The notes under the pieces were generated by a model. That model saw only the letters and a list, made by a program, of their open reading frames with translations. It was not told the DNA's origin and ran no database searches. A DNA stretch of 64,000 nucleotides from Streptosporangium canum (GTDB lineage: Bacteria; Actinomycetota; Actinomycetes; Streptosporangiales; Streptosporangiaceae). A program made the position numbers and the translations under genes. Below are positions 7,848 to 16,314 of this stretch, piece by piece. The first letter of the stretch is position 1; every line of letters begins with the position of its first letter. The stretch lies in contig NZ_FOQY01000002.1 of the NCBI RefSeq assembly GCF_900113865.1, positions 372,001-436,000 on the forward strand. The letters are read 5' to 3'.

Positions 7848-8147
7848 GTGCTCAGGACGGCGACAATCGACGTCCATGGCTTCGGCGGCGAGTTCTTCCT
7901 GCACCGACTGCGGCCCGCGGACGTTCGTCTGCTGCTCGACGTACGCCGGCGCCGCGGTGTCCGCGGCCCCGAGTAGGCCCGGGCGAACTCACGCCGGCTG
8001 CAGGCGGCCCTCGCCCATGTTCGGATCGCCTACGAGCACCGCCCCGAGTTCGCCCCGGCCACCGAGTTACGCCGGCTCCGGTACGCCGAGGACGACCGCC
8101 AAGGGGTCGGCAAGCGCTCGCGCCGCGAACTCGCTGCCGAGCACACC
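7848..8147 (+). pseudogene. DUF488-family pseudogene (nonsense codon, 3' truncated)
   Basis: From GTG 7848 the frame encodes TIDVHGFGGEFFLHRL and VRLLLDVRRRRGVRGPE, the conserved start of DUF488 proteins, then meets TAG at 7974-7976 where the family has a codon in the middle of GPExAxAN. The same frame continues after the stop with ANSRRLQAALAHVRIAYEHR, then ELRRLRYAEDDRQGVGKR, again clear family sequence, and dissolves at about 8147. So one nonsense mutation plus loss of the 3' end by the IS relics that follow. Confidence 0.7.
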
Positions 8148-8224
8148 CACGGTGGATCTCCCCCACTGCCCTTTCCGGGGATCCCGGCAGTCCTGTCGAA
8201 GAATCCAACACATATTGGTTATGA

Positions 8225-8322
8225 CGGCTTGAAGCGGCCCCACCTGGATGGTTTGACCTGGACCCACTCCAGGCCGGTGTTGTGCTCCCAGACCGACATG
8301 TCGGCTTGAAGTGGCCCCACCT
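8225..8322. repeat. Two 21-bp direct repeats, probable end of an IS21-like element
   Basis: The 21-bp sequence at 8225-8245 (core CTTGAAGCGGCCCCACCT) recurs at 8302-8322 with one change (AGC to AGT). Multiple internal repeats near the termini are characteristic of IS21-family elements, so this is read as a leftover IS21-like end. No transposase frame accompanies it. Confidence 0.4.
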
Positions 8323-8324
8323 TT

Positions 8325-8488
8325 ACAACTCCTAACAAAATGATCGGCGGACGAGGCGTCGCCGGCAGATGATGGACGCGGTCAGCGTCATGAAGGCCTC
8401 GTGCATGTCGTCACGGATCTCCCAGCGGATGCGCAGAACGACCGTCCAGGCTGACGGATACGGCCAAGGCGATTTTGTTAGGAGTTGT
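8325..8488. mobile_element. 164-bp internally deleted IS5-family element with perfect 17-bp terminal repeats
   Basis: ACAACTCCTAACAAAAT (8325-8341) is repeated exactly inverted at 8472-8488. Between them, on the minus strand, lies only the last part of an IS5-type transposase whose stop codon falls within the left repeat. The element therefore has both ends but has lost almost the whole transposase, like a MITE. No clear target duplication is seen. Confidence 0.65.
8332..8448 (-). pseudogene. IS5-family transposase, C-terminal remnant
   Basis: The minus-strand frame reads VLRIRWEIRDDMHEAFMTLT and then ASIICRRRL to a TAG at 8332-8334. The RWEIRDDxHEAFxxLxxxxIxxRRL pattern is the usual tail of IS5-group DDE transposases. 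About 35 residues remain. Confidence 0.6.
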
Positions 8489-8651
8489 GATTGCGGCCTC
8501 GCCCTCGAGGAACTCTCAGAAGCCGACACGGTGGAGGACGGATACGGCCTGACCGTCGGTGACCACTGAAGTAGATCTTGACGCAGGCGTGCCTTTCTGG
8601 CTTGATCAGGGAGTTTCGGCTCATCCTTACCTTTTACGAGCGGAGCTTCAC

Positions 8652-10310
8652 GTGCGCTTCTTATCCGCGACACCTCGTAGATCCGCCCTGTCATGGCCAG
8701 GCGCGCTGGCCGGCGTCCTGGCCCTGACGGCCGGCCTACTCATCGCCCCGGTTCCCGCAGCCTCGGCCGAGGACTCCGTGACCGATCTCGGCGCCTTCTC
8801 CTACAGCACCGACCTGGTCGTCGGAGGCGACAAGGTCGCCGTTTCGATCGACGATCGCATCGTCGTCGCCGACACCACCGGTGAGGTCGAGGGCACCATC
8901 ACCGGCCTGTTCGGCGCGTACGGCCTGGCCATGACACCCGACGGCACCCGCCTGTACGCCGCGCTGATGGGCTCGGGAGAGGTGGCCGAGATCGACACCG
9001 CGACGCTGGAGATCACCCGGCGCGTCGACCTCGCCGCCTACGGATGCCCATCGAGCCTGGCGCTCACCGGCGAACGGCTGTGGGTTGGCTATGGCGGCTG
9101 CGGCGGTGCGTCCGGCGCCCTCGGCCTCGATCTGTCGGTGACGACGCCGGAGCCGGCGCCGTTCGAGGTTCCTCTGAAGTCGGGCCCGTACCTCGCGGCG
9201 GCAGGGAACACGCTGGTGGTCGGCGAAGGGGGCGGCAGTCCGGCTGACCTGTTCGTCTACGACGTGAGCGGTGCCGCTCCCGTCTTCCGCGGCGAGATCG
9301 ACGGGCACACCTACTTCCACGGCCGGTTGAACGATGTCGCCGTCGCCCCGGACGGCTCGCACGTGATCTCGGCGTTCGCGCTTCCGGACGCCTTCGAGAT
9401 GTGGGACGCCACCACCTTGGCCCGGGTGCACAGCTACGAGAAAGGTCCCGAGGCTGAGGGATACCCGGCAACCGTCGCCATCAGCCCGGACGGCGCCTAC
9501 ATCGCGGGCGGGCGCAATCAGCTCTCCGCCGGTGGGATGACGCTGTACGACAGGGCCTCGGGCGCGGAGATCTATGCCGCAAGCCTCCCGGAAGGTGAGA
9601 TAGTCGACGGAAGTGCTGCCTTCTCCGGCCGCGACATCTTCAGCCTGCTGAAGACGGATTCGGACCACCTCTACCTGTGGCGGCTCCATGACGTGACTCT
9701 GCCGGCCTCCACGTTGACGCTGACAGCCGAGCCTGGCGCGACCGCGCAGCAACCGCTCGCTTTGACGGGACGACTGGCATTCGACGACGGGACCGTGCCG
9801 GGCGCGCAACCGCTGGCCGTGACCCGCACCCTGCCCGACGGAACCAGCACGGAACTGCCCAGCGTGACCACCGCGGCGGACGGAACCTTCACCATCACCG
9901 ACACGCCACCGATCGGGGGGGAGCTCACCTACACCGTGCTCTGGAACGGCGACGAGAGCCACCGCTGGAGCAAGGCCTCCCTCATCACGGCGGTCAGATA
10001 CGTGACCACGCTCACGCTGACCGGGCCTACGAGCGCGGTCGCCGGCACGAGGCTCGTGTTCAGCGGACAGATCCAGGTGACGGGCGCCACCGCGCCGCGC
10101 AGCGGCACGATCACCGTCCGGCGCACCCGCAGCGGCGATGACGGCGAAACCGTGCAGCGGCCGGTAGGGATCAACCCCAGTGCGTCGTACATGTTCACCG
10201 ACGTACTGAGCGCGGGCGAGTACACCTACACCGCGCACTGGGCCGGCGGCGGCCAGACCGGACCGGCGCAGGCGAGCCACGTCGTCACGGTTTACGAACC
10301 GACCAAGTGA
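8652..10310 (+). CDS. Secreted beta-propeller protein with C-terminal Ig-like domains
   Basis: A 552-residue exported protein. GTG at 8652 is chosen because GCGGAG lies 6 nt upstream and the following residues make a Sec signal (arginines at 9-10, hydrophobic 17-35, cleavage after ASA at 37-39). Residues about 45-375 are a YVTN/WD40-like propeller with repeated units such as LAMTPDGTRLYAAL, DVAVAPDGSHVISAF and TVAISPDGAYIAGG. Two Ig-like/Big domains follow (about 378-465 and 470-552; LTLTAEPGATAQQPLALTG and LTLTGPTSAVAGTRLVFSG). Such proteins are usually extracellular binding or adhesion proteins. It lies alone, followed by a strong hairpin. A start at 8559 would precede the signal by 31 residues and is less likely. 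Confidence 0.85.
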   Translation: MRFLSATPRRSALSWPGALAGVLALTAGLLIAPVPAASAEDSVTDLGAFSYSTDLVVGGDKVAVSIDDRIVVADTTGEVEGTITGLFGAYGLAMTPDGTRLYAALMGSGEVAEIDTATLEITRRVDLAAYGCPSSLALTGERLWVGYGGCGGASGALGLDLSVTTPEPAPFEVPLKSGPYLAAAGNTLVVGEGGGSPADLFVYDVSGAAPVFRGEIDGHTYFHGRLNDVAVAPDGSHVISAFALPDAFEMWDATTLARVHSYEKGPEAEGYPATVAISPDGAYIAGGRNQLSAGGMTLYDRASGAEIYAASLPEGEIVDGSAAFSGRDIFSLLKTDSDHLYLWRLHDVTLPASTLTLTAEPGATAQQPLALTGRLAFDDGTVPGAQPLAVTRTLPDGTSTELPSVTTAADGTFTITDTPPIGGELTYTVLWNGDESHRWSKASLITAVRYVTTLTLTGPTSAVAGTRLVFSGQIQVTGATAPRSGTITVRRTRSGDDGETVQRPVGINPSASYMFTDVLSAGEYTYTAHWAGGGQTGPAQASHVVTVYEPTK

Positions 10311-10316
10311 CCAGCG

Positions 10317-10346
10317 GCGCTGCCCGGTCATGCCGCCGGGCAGCGC
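10317..10346 (+). terminator. Terminator hairpin
   Basis: GCGCTGCCCGG (10317-10327) and CCGGGCAGCGC (10336-10346) form a perfect 11-bp stem with an 8-nt loop, 6 nt after the stop of the propeller gene. Confidence 0.75.
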
Positions 10347-10628
10347 TCAGCCAGGTACGGCGTCGAAACGCAGCCACGATGGCGTCTTCTGCGTCTCCTT
10401 CCACCATGACTGCAGGTCACGCCAGAGGATGCCGTCGGCGGTAATGGGCCGGTCGTAGATGAGGACGTCGTCGGGGTTGAGGACTTCGATGTCGTTGCCG
10501 ACAGCGTTCAGGAAGCGGATGTCGGGCTTGGCGGTCGTGGCGAAGAATCTGCTTTGAGATCGGGCTTCCGAGATTCCGCCTCCCTGGGCAGCGGAGAAGC
10601 CCCGACCCACTTCCGAGATTACGGACAT
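10347..10628 (-). pseudogene. Short orphan frame, probable gene fragment
   Basis: The minus strand encodes up to 93 residues with a convincing central block (FFATTAKPDIRFLNAVGNDI and EVLNPDDVLIYDRPITADG, then LWRDLQSWWKETQ) followed by an unrelated tail. The block looks like part of a larger cytoplasmic protein cut at its C-terminus. There is no ribosome-binding site before the ATG at 10628. I do not recognise the family. The motif CTTCCGAGATT occurs twice in it (10565-10575 and 10610-10620). Confidence 0.3.
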
Positions 10629-10704
10629 GATCGACTGGTGGCCGCTTCTGGCCGTACCTCGGCCGGACCCGCAATTGTCGGATGGGTCCGGCAGGATGGC
10701 TGCC

Positions 10705-11154
10705 ATGGTTTCTTATCAGCTGGTCATTGACTGTGCGGCACCCGAGCGGATGGCCCGGTTCTGGGCGGACGCGCTGCGGTACACGGTGGAGCCGCCACCG
10801 GGTGGATTCGACACATGGCGGGATTACTGGCGCAGTCTCGGAGTGCCGGAGGACGAGCTGGGCGAGGGGGACGGCAGCGACAGCATCGTCGATCCAGAGG
10901 GGTACGGGCCGAGGATCTGGTTTCAGCAGGTGCCTGAGGGCAAGGTGGTCAAGAACCGGTTCCACCTGGATGTGAAGGTGGGCGGCAAGCGGGAGGACGT
11001 ACCGCTGGAGACCCGGAAAGCGCGGGTGGATGCCGAGGTGGAGCGGCTTATCCAGGCGGGGGCGTCCATTGTGCGGGTGCTGTCGCAGCCCGGGGTTGAT
11101 CACTATGCGGTGGCGATGGTGGATCCCGAGGGGAACGAGTTCGATGTGGTCTAG
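10705..11154 (+). CDS. VOC-superfamily (glyoxalase-like) protein
   Basis: A 149-residue protein beginning YQLVIDCAAPERMARFWADALRY, the classic first beta-alpha unit of single-domain VOC proteins, and ending HYAVAMVDPEGNEFDVV, the classic last strand. A middle motif NRFHLDVKVGGKR supplies the metal-site-like histidine. Members include dioxygenases, glyoxalases and resistance proteins; this actinobacterial subgroup (Glyoxalase_6-like) has no assigned substrate. ATG 10705 is preferred; ATG 10696 is possible. Confidence 0.85.
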   Translation: MVSYQLVIDCAAPERMARFWADALRYTVEPPPGGFDTWRDYWRSLGVPEDELGEGDGSDSIVDPEGYGPRIWFQQVPEGKVVKNRFHLDVKVGGKREDVPLETRKARVDAEVERLIQAGASIVRVLSQPGVDHYAVAMVDPEGNEFDVV

Positions 11155-11280
11155 CGCCGTTTTCCACCCTTCACTCGGGTTCGTGTCATCAGCCGCAGTA
11201 CAAATAGCTGTGAGTGACGTTGGAACTACAGTAGAAGAGGTCGGCGAACTTCTGTCCCGTCCGTCGCATCCAATCCGTAC

Positions 11281-11871
11281 GTGAACACAATGACGAAGAC
11301 GCTCACGATTGCCGCCCTGTCCGTGGCCTCCGCCGCGACGCTGTTCGCCGCGCCCTCCGCCCACGCGGCCACCGAAAGCAAGACCGCCTGCCCCACTCCG
11401 AGCAAGGCGGAGATCAAGCGTTCCCATGATTCCAAGGTCGACAAGCCCGCGAGGGGTGCCACCGCCATCAAAGGTGTACGCGTCGGCCACATCCCCAAGG
11501 GCTTCACCTACGGCGGGGTGGTGACCGGCAAGCACGACGGCGTCACCGAGTACGGCTACCAGTGGGGGGACGATCGGGCGAACGCCGACCCCGAACAGCG
11601 GAGCCTGTGGGTGCGCGTGCTGTGCTGGCCGGACGCCAAGAAGCTCGCGAACCTGAAGCGCCTCCCCGTAACCTACGGGACCTTCACCGGAGAGGTGAAG
11701 ACCGCGACGATCGGCGGTCGCCAGGTGCTGACAAAGGAGGGCGACGGCGCGCTCGGCGCCGGGCGGTACGCCGGCTGGGTCGAGCGGAAGGGGGTCGTCG
11801 TCACCGTGATGGCCGGCACGCCGCTCGTCGCCGAGCTCGACAAGATCATCTCCGGTATCCGTCTGCCCTGA
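11281..11871 (+). CDS. Small secreted protein of unknown function
   Basis: A 196-residue protein with a Sec signal peptide (hydrophobic 8-25, cleavage after SAHA at about 29). The mature domain starts with a Cys-containing lysine-rich segment and has a beta-rich core (VRVGHIPKGFTYGGVVTG, LWVRVLCW, GRQVLTKEGDGALGAGRYAG, VVTVMAG). The two cysteines may form one disulphide. The start is GTG 11281 or ATG 11290. The family is not recognised, though proteins of this length and shape are frequent in Streptosporangiaceae-like genomes. It is followed by a nested hairpin. Confidence 0.75.
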   Translation: MNTMTKTLTIAALSVASAATLFAAPSAHAATESKTACPTPSKAEIKRSHDSKVDKPARGATAIKGVRVGHIPKGFTYGGVVTGKHDGVTEYGYQWGDDRANADPEQRSLWVRVLCWPDAKKLANLKRLPVTYGTFTGEVKTATIGGRQVLTKEGDGALGAGRYAGWVERKGVVVTVMAGTPLVAELDKIISGIRLP

Positions 11872-11876
11872 CCGTC

Positions 11877-11917
11877 CCTGCCCCGTGCCGGCCGTCCGAG
11901 GGTCGGCATGAGGCAGG
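11877..11917 (+). terminator. Nested hairpin after the secreted-protein gene
   Basis: CCTGCC (11877-11882) pairs with GGCAGG (11912-11917), enclosing a second stem TGCCG/CGGCA. It begins 6 nt after the stop codon. Confidence 0.5.
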
Positions 11918-11995
11918 CGGAGGTCACTGCCACGAAGGGCGGACCGGCTTGAACGGTTACTTTGCGGCTGGTGACACGAACCCGAGCGGAGGACC

Positions 11996-12874
11996 CTAAC
12001 CGAGTGTCGGCGGGTGCTCGGCTGGACGGCGTCCCCAGGCCGAGATCAGCGGCGCGAGTGTCAGGTCGAGTTTGCCCGCGTGGATGGCGGCCAAGTGCGC
12101 GTCGATCTCGGCGTCGTCGGCCAGGCCGGCCGCGAGCAGCTCGCCGCGCACGTGCCGGATGGTCGCCGCCTCCAGCCGGTCGCAGGCCGGCCCGCCGACC
12201 GGGAAAGAGCCCGCCGCGGCGACATCTACCAAGCCGGCCTCACGCAATGCCCGCGGCAGTGTTCGGCCGTAGCGCAGGTCCGCGCCGCGGCGCGTCAGCA
12301 GCTCCCGGACCGCCTCGCGCAGCCGGTTGGCCCGCCGCTGCGCCGGGCCGCTGTCGTCCAGGCATGCCAGTGGCTGCAGAGCGGTATCGGCGTCCTCGAC
12401 CAGCAGCCAGCCGCCGGGCCGCAGCGCCGCCGCCATCGTGGCCAACGCCCGAGCCCGGTCGGGCACATGGACCAGCACGAGCCGGGCGTGCACCAGATCG
12501 AACGTCCCCGGCTCCGGGGGCGGATCAGCGGCGACGTCGTGCCGGCGCACCTCGTACCCGCCGCCTGCCTTCAGCCACGACGGGTCGATGTCGGTGGCCA
12601 GCACGTGCCCGGTCGGACCGACGGCCGCCGCGAGCGCCTCCGGGATACTGCGGCCACCGGCCCCCACCTCCCAGCAGCGCGAGCCAACCCTGACCCCCAG
12701 TCGATCGAAGTGCCCCCGCGTCACACCGTCGAACAGCTCGGCCAGCCAAACGAATCGCTCGCCCGCCTCGGCGCGCGCGTTGTCCAGCAGGTATCCGCGG
12801 GCGGGAGCGGTCTCTCCACCGAGCATCGGATTCGGTCGGCCACCGACGTGCGGCGGGCGGGGCGAGGAGGTCAT
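11996..12874 (-). CDS. Class I SAM-dependent methyltransferase
   Basis: A 292-residue protein. Motif I is CWEVGAGGRSIPEALAAAVG (about 65-85), followed by VLATDIDPSWL, the acidic loop of motif II, then DLVHARLVLVHVPDRARALA and LRPGGWLLVEDAD, the order of Rossmann-fold methyltransferases such as the Methyltransf_25/31 group. The C-terminal third (YGRTLPRALREAGLVDVAA) is also typical of small-molecule O-, N- or C-methyltransferases. Start ATG 12874 follows a GTG directly adjacent; GGAGAGG lies a little upstream. It stands alone beside a recombinase relic; the substrate is unknown. Confidence 0.88.
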   Translation of the reverse strand: MTSSPRPPHVGGRPNPMLGGETAPARGYLLDNARAEAGERFVWLAELFDGVTRGHFDRLGVRVGSRCWEVGAGGRSIPEALAAAVGPTGHVLATDIDPSWLKAGGGYEVRRHDVAADPPPEPGTFDLVHARLVLVHVPDRARALATMAAALRPGGWLLVEDADTALQPLACLDDSGPAQRRANRLREAVRELLTRRGADLRYGRTLPRALREAGLVDVAAAGSFPVGGPACDRLEAATIRHVRGELLAAGLADDAEIDAHLAAIHAGKLDLTLAPLISAWGRRPAEHPPTLG

Positions 12875-13439
12875 CACTACATGGTCACCTCTCCAGACCA
12901 CCAGCGCCACGACGACGGGAGAGGTATATCTCACTGCCGCGAGGTGGTCGAGGAGACCGCCGGCACCCGCAGGGGCCGGTCCAAGCCGACCGCGACCATC
13001 GAGCGGATGACGGCCGGCGACACCCTGGTCGTCTACATGCCCGACCGGGTCGCGCGATCGGTGAAGGAGCCGCCGGTCTTCCTCGAAGACACCCTGGCTC
13101 CCCGCGGCATCAACCTGGAGATCTCGGGGTCCCGGCAGCAATGGCGGAAAATCCAACGACTGTGGTTTCTTCACGGCAGGCCGGGCGGCCCAAGCTGAAT
13201 CATCTTCCTGTATACGCAGTTCAGGCCCTACTTCGTTGGATTCACGGCCGAAACTACGAGGACCCCGACACGAGCCTGCCGCCGCGCGGGCTGCCGACAC
13301 CGTAAGCGGCGCAGACGGCATGACGACACAGGTCAAGTCACCGACCCGCAACGACGTCCGGGAGTCGCTTCCCTCTCATCTGCCTGCCCGACCGCAGTGC
13401 ATGTCTGATGGACCGCTGCGCGCACGTCGCCGACGGTGA
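12875..13439. other. Gap between two minus-strand genes, holding a recombinase relic
   Basis: Apart from the resolvase-like fragment at 12940-13128 (listed), this 565-bp gap shows no coding sequence or repeat that I can support. Confidence 0.4.
12940..13128 (+). pseudogene. Serine recombinase (resolvase/invertase) fragment
   Basis: A plus-strand frame reads REVVEETAGTRRGRSKPTAT, then MTAGDTLVVYMPDRVARSVK and LAPRGINLEI. The spacing of AGDTLVVxxxDRxARS and a following RGINLEI-like strand is the core of the catalytic domain of Tn3-type resolvases. The N-terminal catalytic serine segment and the DNA-binding domain are missing and the frame has no start. It is a relic of a mobile element. Confidence 0.5.
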
Positions 13440-14750
13440 TCAGGCGATCCGGTAGGCGGCAGCGCCGTTGTGCAGGAAACGGGCGCGGCCATGGCCGTCG
13501 GAGCCGACCAGGGACAGCACCTGGTGGCCAGAGGACTTCGGTTCGGCGGTGATGACCGAGCTGTCGTTGAGGCGGACGACCTCCACGCGGTTCTCGGACC
13601 CGCCAAGGAAGGACTCGGCGATTTCATTGCGTGGGCGGGAGATGAGGAACGCGCGGTCGTGCTCGCTGGTAAGGGTGATGTCGTACAGGGTGGAGCGGTA
13701 GGTGCCGCACATGCGGTCCGCGTCGATCCCGGCCGGGTTCAAGGGCGGCACGGGTAGTGGTGCCGTCTTGACGCCGGCAAGATCCCTGAGCACCGCACCG
13801 AAGATCTCGTAGGCCAGGGGCTCGCCGCCCGTGCTGTTGGTCAGCACGGCCACCGCCACACCCGCCGATGGGACGACGCGAAGCCATGCCTTCTGTCCTT
13901 TGGCGACGCCGGTGTGGCCGACGACGCCGTCCTGGTAGAGCATCCAGCCAAGTCCCCAGCCGATGACGCCGCCGCCGAAGTCCGGGACGGATTCCACCTG
14001 GGGTTCGCGCAGGGCCGCCAGCGCGGGGTCGGTGAGATGCAGGCGGACGAACTCCAGCAGCTCGCGTGCGCTGATCGCAAAGTGCGAGCCGCTGGGCGCG
14101 GAGTAGTAGGAAACCGCCCACTGTTTGGCCGGAACGACCTTTCCGCCGGTCTGGACGTGGCCGACCGCGGCGCGGTGCAGGATCGCCTCGTAGGTGTCGG
14201 TAGCGGCGGTGTGCAGGCCCAGTGGTGTCACCAGGCGTTCGCGGAGCACGTCGTGGAAGGGCTTGTCGCGTAACACCTCCACCAGTCTGCCGAGCACCAC
14301 GTACCCGCTGTTGGAGTAGGAGAAGACGGTGTCAGGCGGGAGGAGGTGGTCCGCCTCGGCGAGGGTGGCGACGAACTTCTCGATCGCGTCGTCGTTGCGA
14401 CCGGTGTCGGTGAAGTGGTTGCCGTCGATACCGCCGGTGTGGGTGAGCAGGTGGCGGGCGGTCAGGGACGCGGTGGCGGCCGGGTCGCTCAGCCGAAAGC
14501 CGGGCAGGTAGTCGCGAACGGGACGGTCGAGATCCAGCACACCGTTGTCGACCAGTTGCTGGATCAGCGTGGCTGTCCAGATCTTGGTGATCGAGCCGAT
14601 CTTGAACACCGAGTCGGTCGTGGCCTCGACCTGGGTGCGCAGACTCAGCACGCCCGCAGCCTCGTCCCGGATCTCCCCGTCGGCCAGCACGGCGACCTGT
14701 GCGCCTGGTACGTCGTATTTCGCGACAAGCTCGCCCAGATCCCATCCCAT
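13440..14750 (-). CDS. Serine hydrolase, class C beta-lactamase/esterase fold
   Basis: A 436-residue protein. Catalytic motifs are S53-ITK56 (SxxK), Y145-SN147 (YxN) and H279-TG281 (HTG in place of KTG), the triad of the beta-lactamase family (class C, D-alanyl-D-alanine peptidases and esterases such as EstB). There is no signal peptide, so it is probably an intracellular esterase or peptidase rather than a secreted beta-lactamase. A C-terminal lipocalin-like region (about 330-430) follows the catalytic domain. It starts at ATG 14750; a perfect 35-bp palindrome lies 131 bp upstream. Confidence 0.88.
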   Translation of the reverse strand: MGWDLGELVAKYDVPGAQVAVLADGEIRDEAAGVLSLRTQVEATTDSVFKIGSITKIWTATLIQQLVDNGVLDLDRPVRDYLPGFRLSDPAATASLTARHLLTHTGGIDGNHFTDTGRNDDAIEKFVATLAEADHLLPPDTVFSYSNSGYVVLGRLVEVLRDKPFHDVLRERLVTPLGLHTAATDTYEAILHRAAVGHVQTGGKVVPAKQWAVSYYSAPSGSHFAISARELLEFVRLHLTDPALAALREPQVESVPDFGGGVIGWGLGWMLYQDGVVGHTGVAKGQKAWLRVVPSAGVAVAVLTNSTGGEPLAYEIFGAVLRDLAGVKTAPLPVPPLNPAGIDADRMCGTYRSTLYDITLTSEHDRAFLISRPRNEIAESFLGGSENRVEVVRLNDSSVITAEPKSSGHQVLSLVGSDGHGRARFLHNGAAAYRIA

Positions 14751-14880
14751 CCCGCCAGGCTAGGGGTAAGTGACCTCCACCTGATCCGGGACGAGTTCCA
14801 CCCTGGACGGGCAGGCCGCCGGTGCCGCTGCGGTCGCACGCGGCAGGATGCTGGTTGTCCAACCGCGTGGCCGTTCTCCT

Positions 14881-14915
14881 CGTACTTCCGAGATTAGGTC
14901 AATCTCGGAAGTACG
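14881..14915. repeat. Perfect 15-bp inverted repeat (35-bp palindrome)
   Basis: CGTACTTCCGAGATT (14881-14895), spacer AGGTC, AATCTCGGAAGTACG (14901-14915). It lies in the 322-bp gap upstream of the serine hydrolase gene and past the end of the MFS gene. It could be an operator, a terminator of the MFS gene, or part of a dispersed repeat: its half CTTCCGAGATT recurs twice at 10565-10620. The rest of the gap (14751-15072) shows nothing else. Confidence 0.6.
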
Positions 14916-15072
14916 GAGAAGGCGGCGAGGCGGTCGCATCATCAGAGCCCTCCCGCCCGCGACCGTAGCGGTATCGGCGTTCTGACTGTCCAAGGTGCGC
15001 ACCTGCAGCCTCTTCAGGCACGCCACTGTTACGGGGTGGCGGGTTGGGGCGGCGAATCCGAGCCGGCGTCCC

Positions 15073-16314
15073 TCATCGGCGTGCTGAGCGTTCTGGACGG
15101 CGACGCCCACGCAGCAGCTGGCCGCCGAGTAGGACCGCGCAGGACCCGACGGTCAGCAGCCCGCCGGCGAGGAAGGTGCTCCGTACATCGGCGAGCGGCA
15201 GAACCAGTCCTCCAAGCGCGGCACCCGCCGCGATGCCGGCATTGTAAGCACCGGAGTTCGCCGCGAAGGCAATGTCTGTGCGGCCCGGCGCGCAGTGCAG
15301 CATCGCGTTCTGCGTGGTCATGAACACCGGGCCGAGTGCGCCGCCCATCAGCGTAAGGAACATCACCGCCGCCACCGGATGAGCGCCGAACGCGTACAGG
15401 CCGAGCATGCCCACCGCCTGCGTGGCCACGGCGGTGGCCAGCGCGGACTGCGGAAAACGGTCCAGGACCACCCCGGTGATGCTCACCCCGGCCAGACACG
15501 CGACACCGAAAACCACGAACAGGACGCTGACTGCGCTGGGGGAGAACCCGCTCACGTCGCCCAGGAACGTCACGATGTAGGTGTATCCCGTGAACGCCCC
15601 GGCGGCGGACAAGGCTCCGGCCGCCAGCACCGTCCCGAACCGCCACACGTCGGGACTGGTCGCGTAGGCAGCAGGCTCTTCTTCCGGACGCGACGTCGGC
15701 AGCAGAACGGCGATCGTCACCAAAGAGACCAGCCCCAGAGCCGCCAGCATGGCGATGGGCACCTGCCAGGTGCTCTGCTGGCCCAGCCAGGTTCCAGCGG
15801 GAACACCGAGCACCAGGGCGAGCGAACCAGCCACGGACAGCGCCCCGACCACACGCCCCCGGACCTCGGGCGCGAACAGGCCCACCGCGACCGGCCCCAT
15901 CACGGCCCAGAACAGCGCCTGGGCGAGCGCGGTCAGCAGCCGCGCCACGAGGAGCAGCCAGTAAGAGGGGGCCAGCGCGGCAACGAGACTGGACACCACG
16001 AGTGCGGCCAGCAGTCCTGTGAGCACATGACGTCGGGGCACGGCCCGCACGACGTGGGCGATCGGCACAGATGCGATGGCCACCGTAACGCCGTAGCCGG
16101 TGACCAGGAGACCCACCGCGGACAGGGACACCCGTAGGTCTTCGGACATGAGCCTCAGGAGGCCGACCGGCAGGTTCTCCGCAGTGTTGAAGGTGAGGGC
16201 GGCCAGCATCAGAGCCCCGAGCACCGCCGGCCTGTGCCATGGAGCCGGACGTTGCGTGATCGTGCGGTCTCTTCCTGTCCTCGCCCGTTGCGCCTGCTCA
16301 GTGGCACCATTCAT
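15073..16314 (-). CDS. MFS transporter, AraJ/Cmx-type drug or sugar exporter
   Basis: A 413-residue protein with about twelve hydrophobic helices. The opening AALTFNTAENLPVGLLRLMS and the loop motif (VRAVPRRHVLTGLL) are typical of the DHA1/AraJ-like exporters that include chloramphenicol and sugar efflux proteins. Motif C-like sequence GSLALVLGVPAGTWLGQ in helix 5 marks an antiporter. Basic N- and C-terminal tails face the cytoplasm. It stands alone on the minus strand, so the substrate cannot be guessed from neighbours. Confidence 0.88.
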   Translation of the reverse strand: MNGATEQAQRARTGRDRTITQRPAPWHRPAVLGALMLAALTFNTAENLPVGLLRLMSEDLRVSLSAVGLLVTGYGVTVAIASVPIAHVVRAVPRRHVLTGLLAALVVSSLVAALAPSYWLLLVARLLTALAQALFWAVMGPVAVGLFAPEVRGRVVGALSVAGSLALVLGVPAGTWLGQQSTWQVPIAMLAALGLVSLVTIAVLLPTSRPEEEPAAYATSPDVWRFGTVLAAGALSAAGAFTGYTYIVTFLGDVSGFSPSAVSVLFVVFGVACLAGVSITGVVLDRFPQSALATAVATQAVGMLGLYAFGAHPVAAVMFLTLMGGALGPVFMTTQNAMLHCAPGRTDIAFAANSGAYNAGIAAGAALGGLVLPLADVRSTFLAGGLLTVGSCAVLLGGQLLRGRRRPERSARR

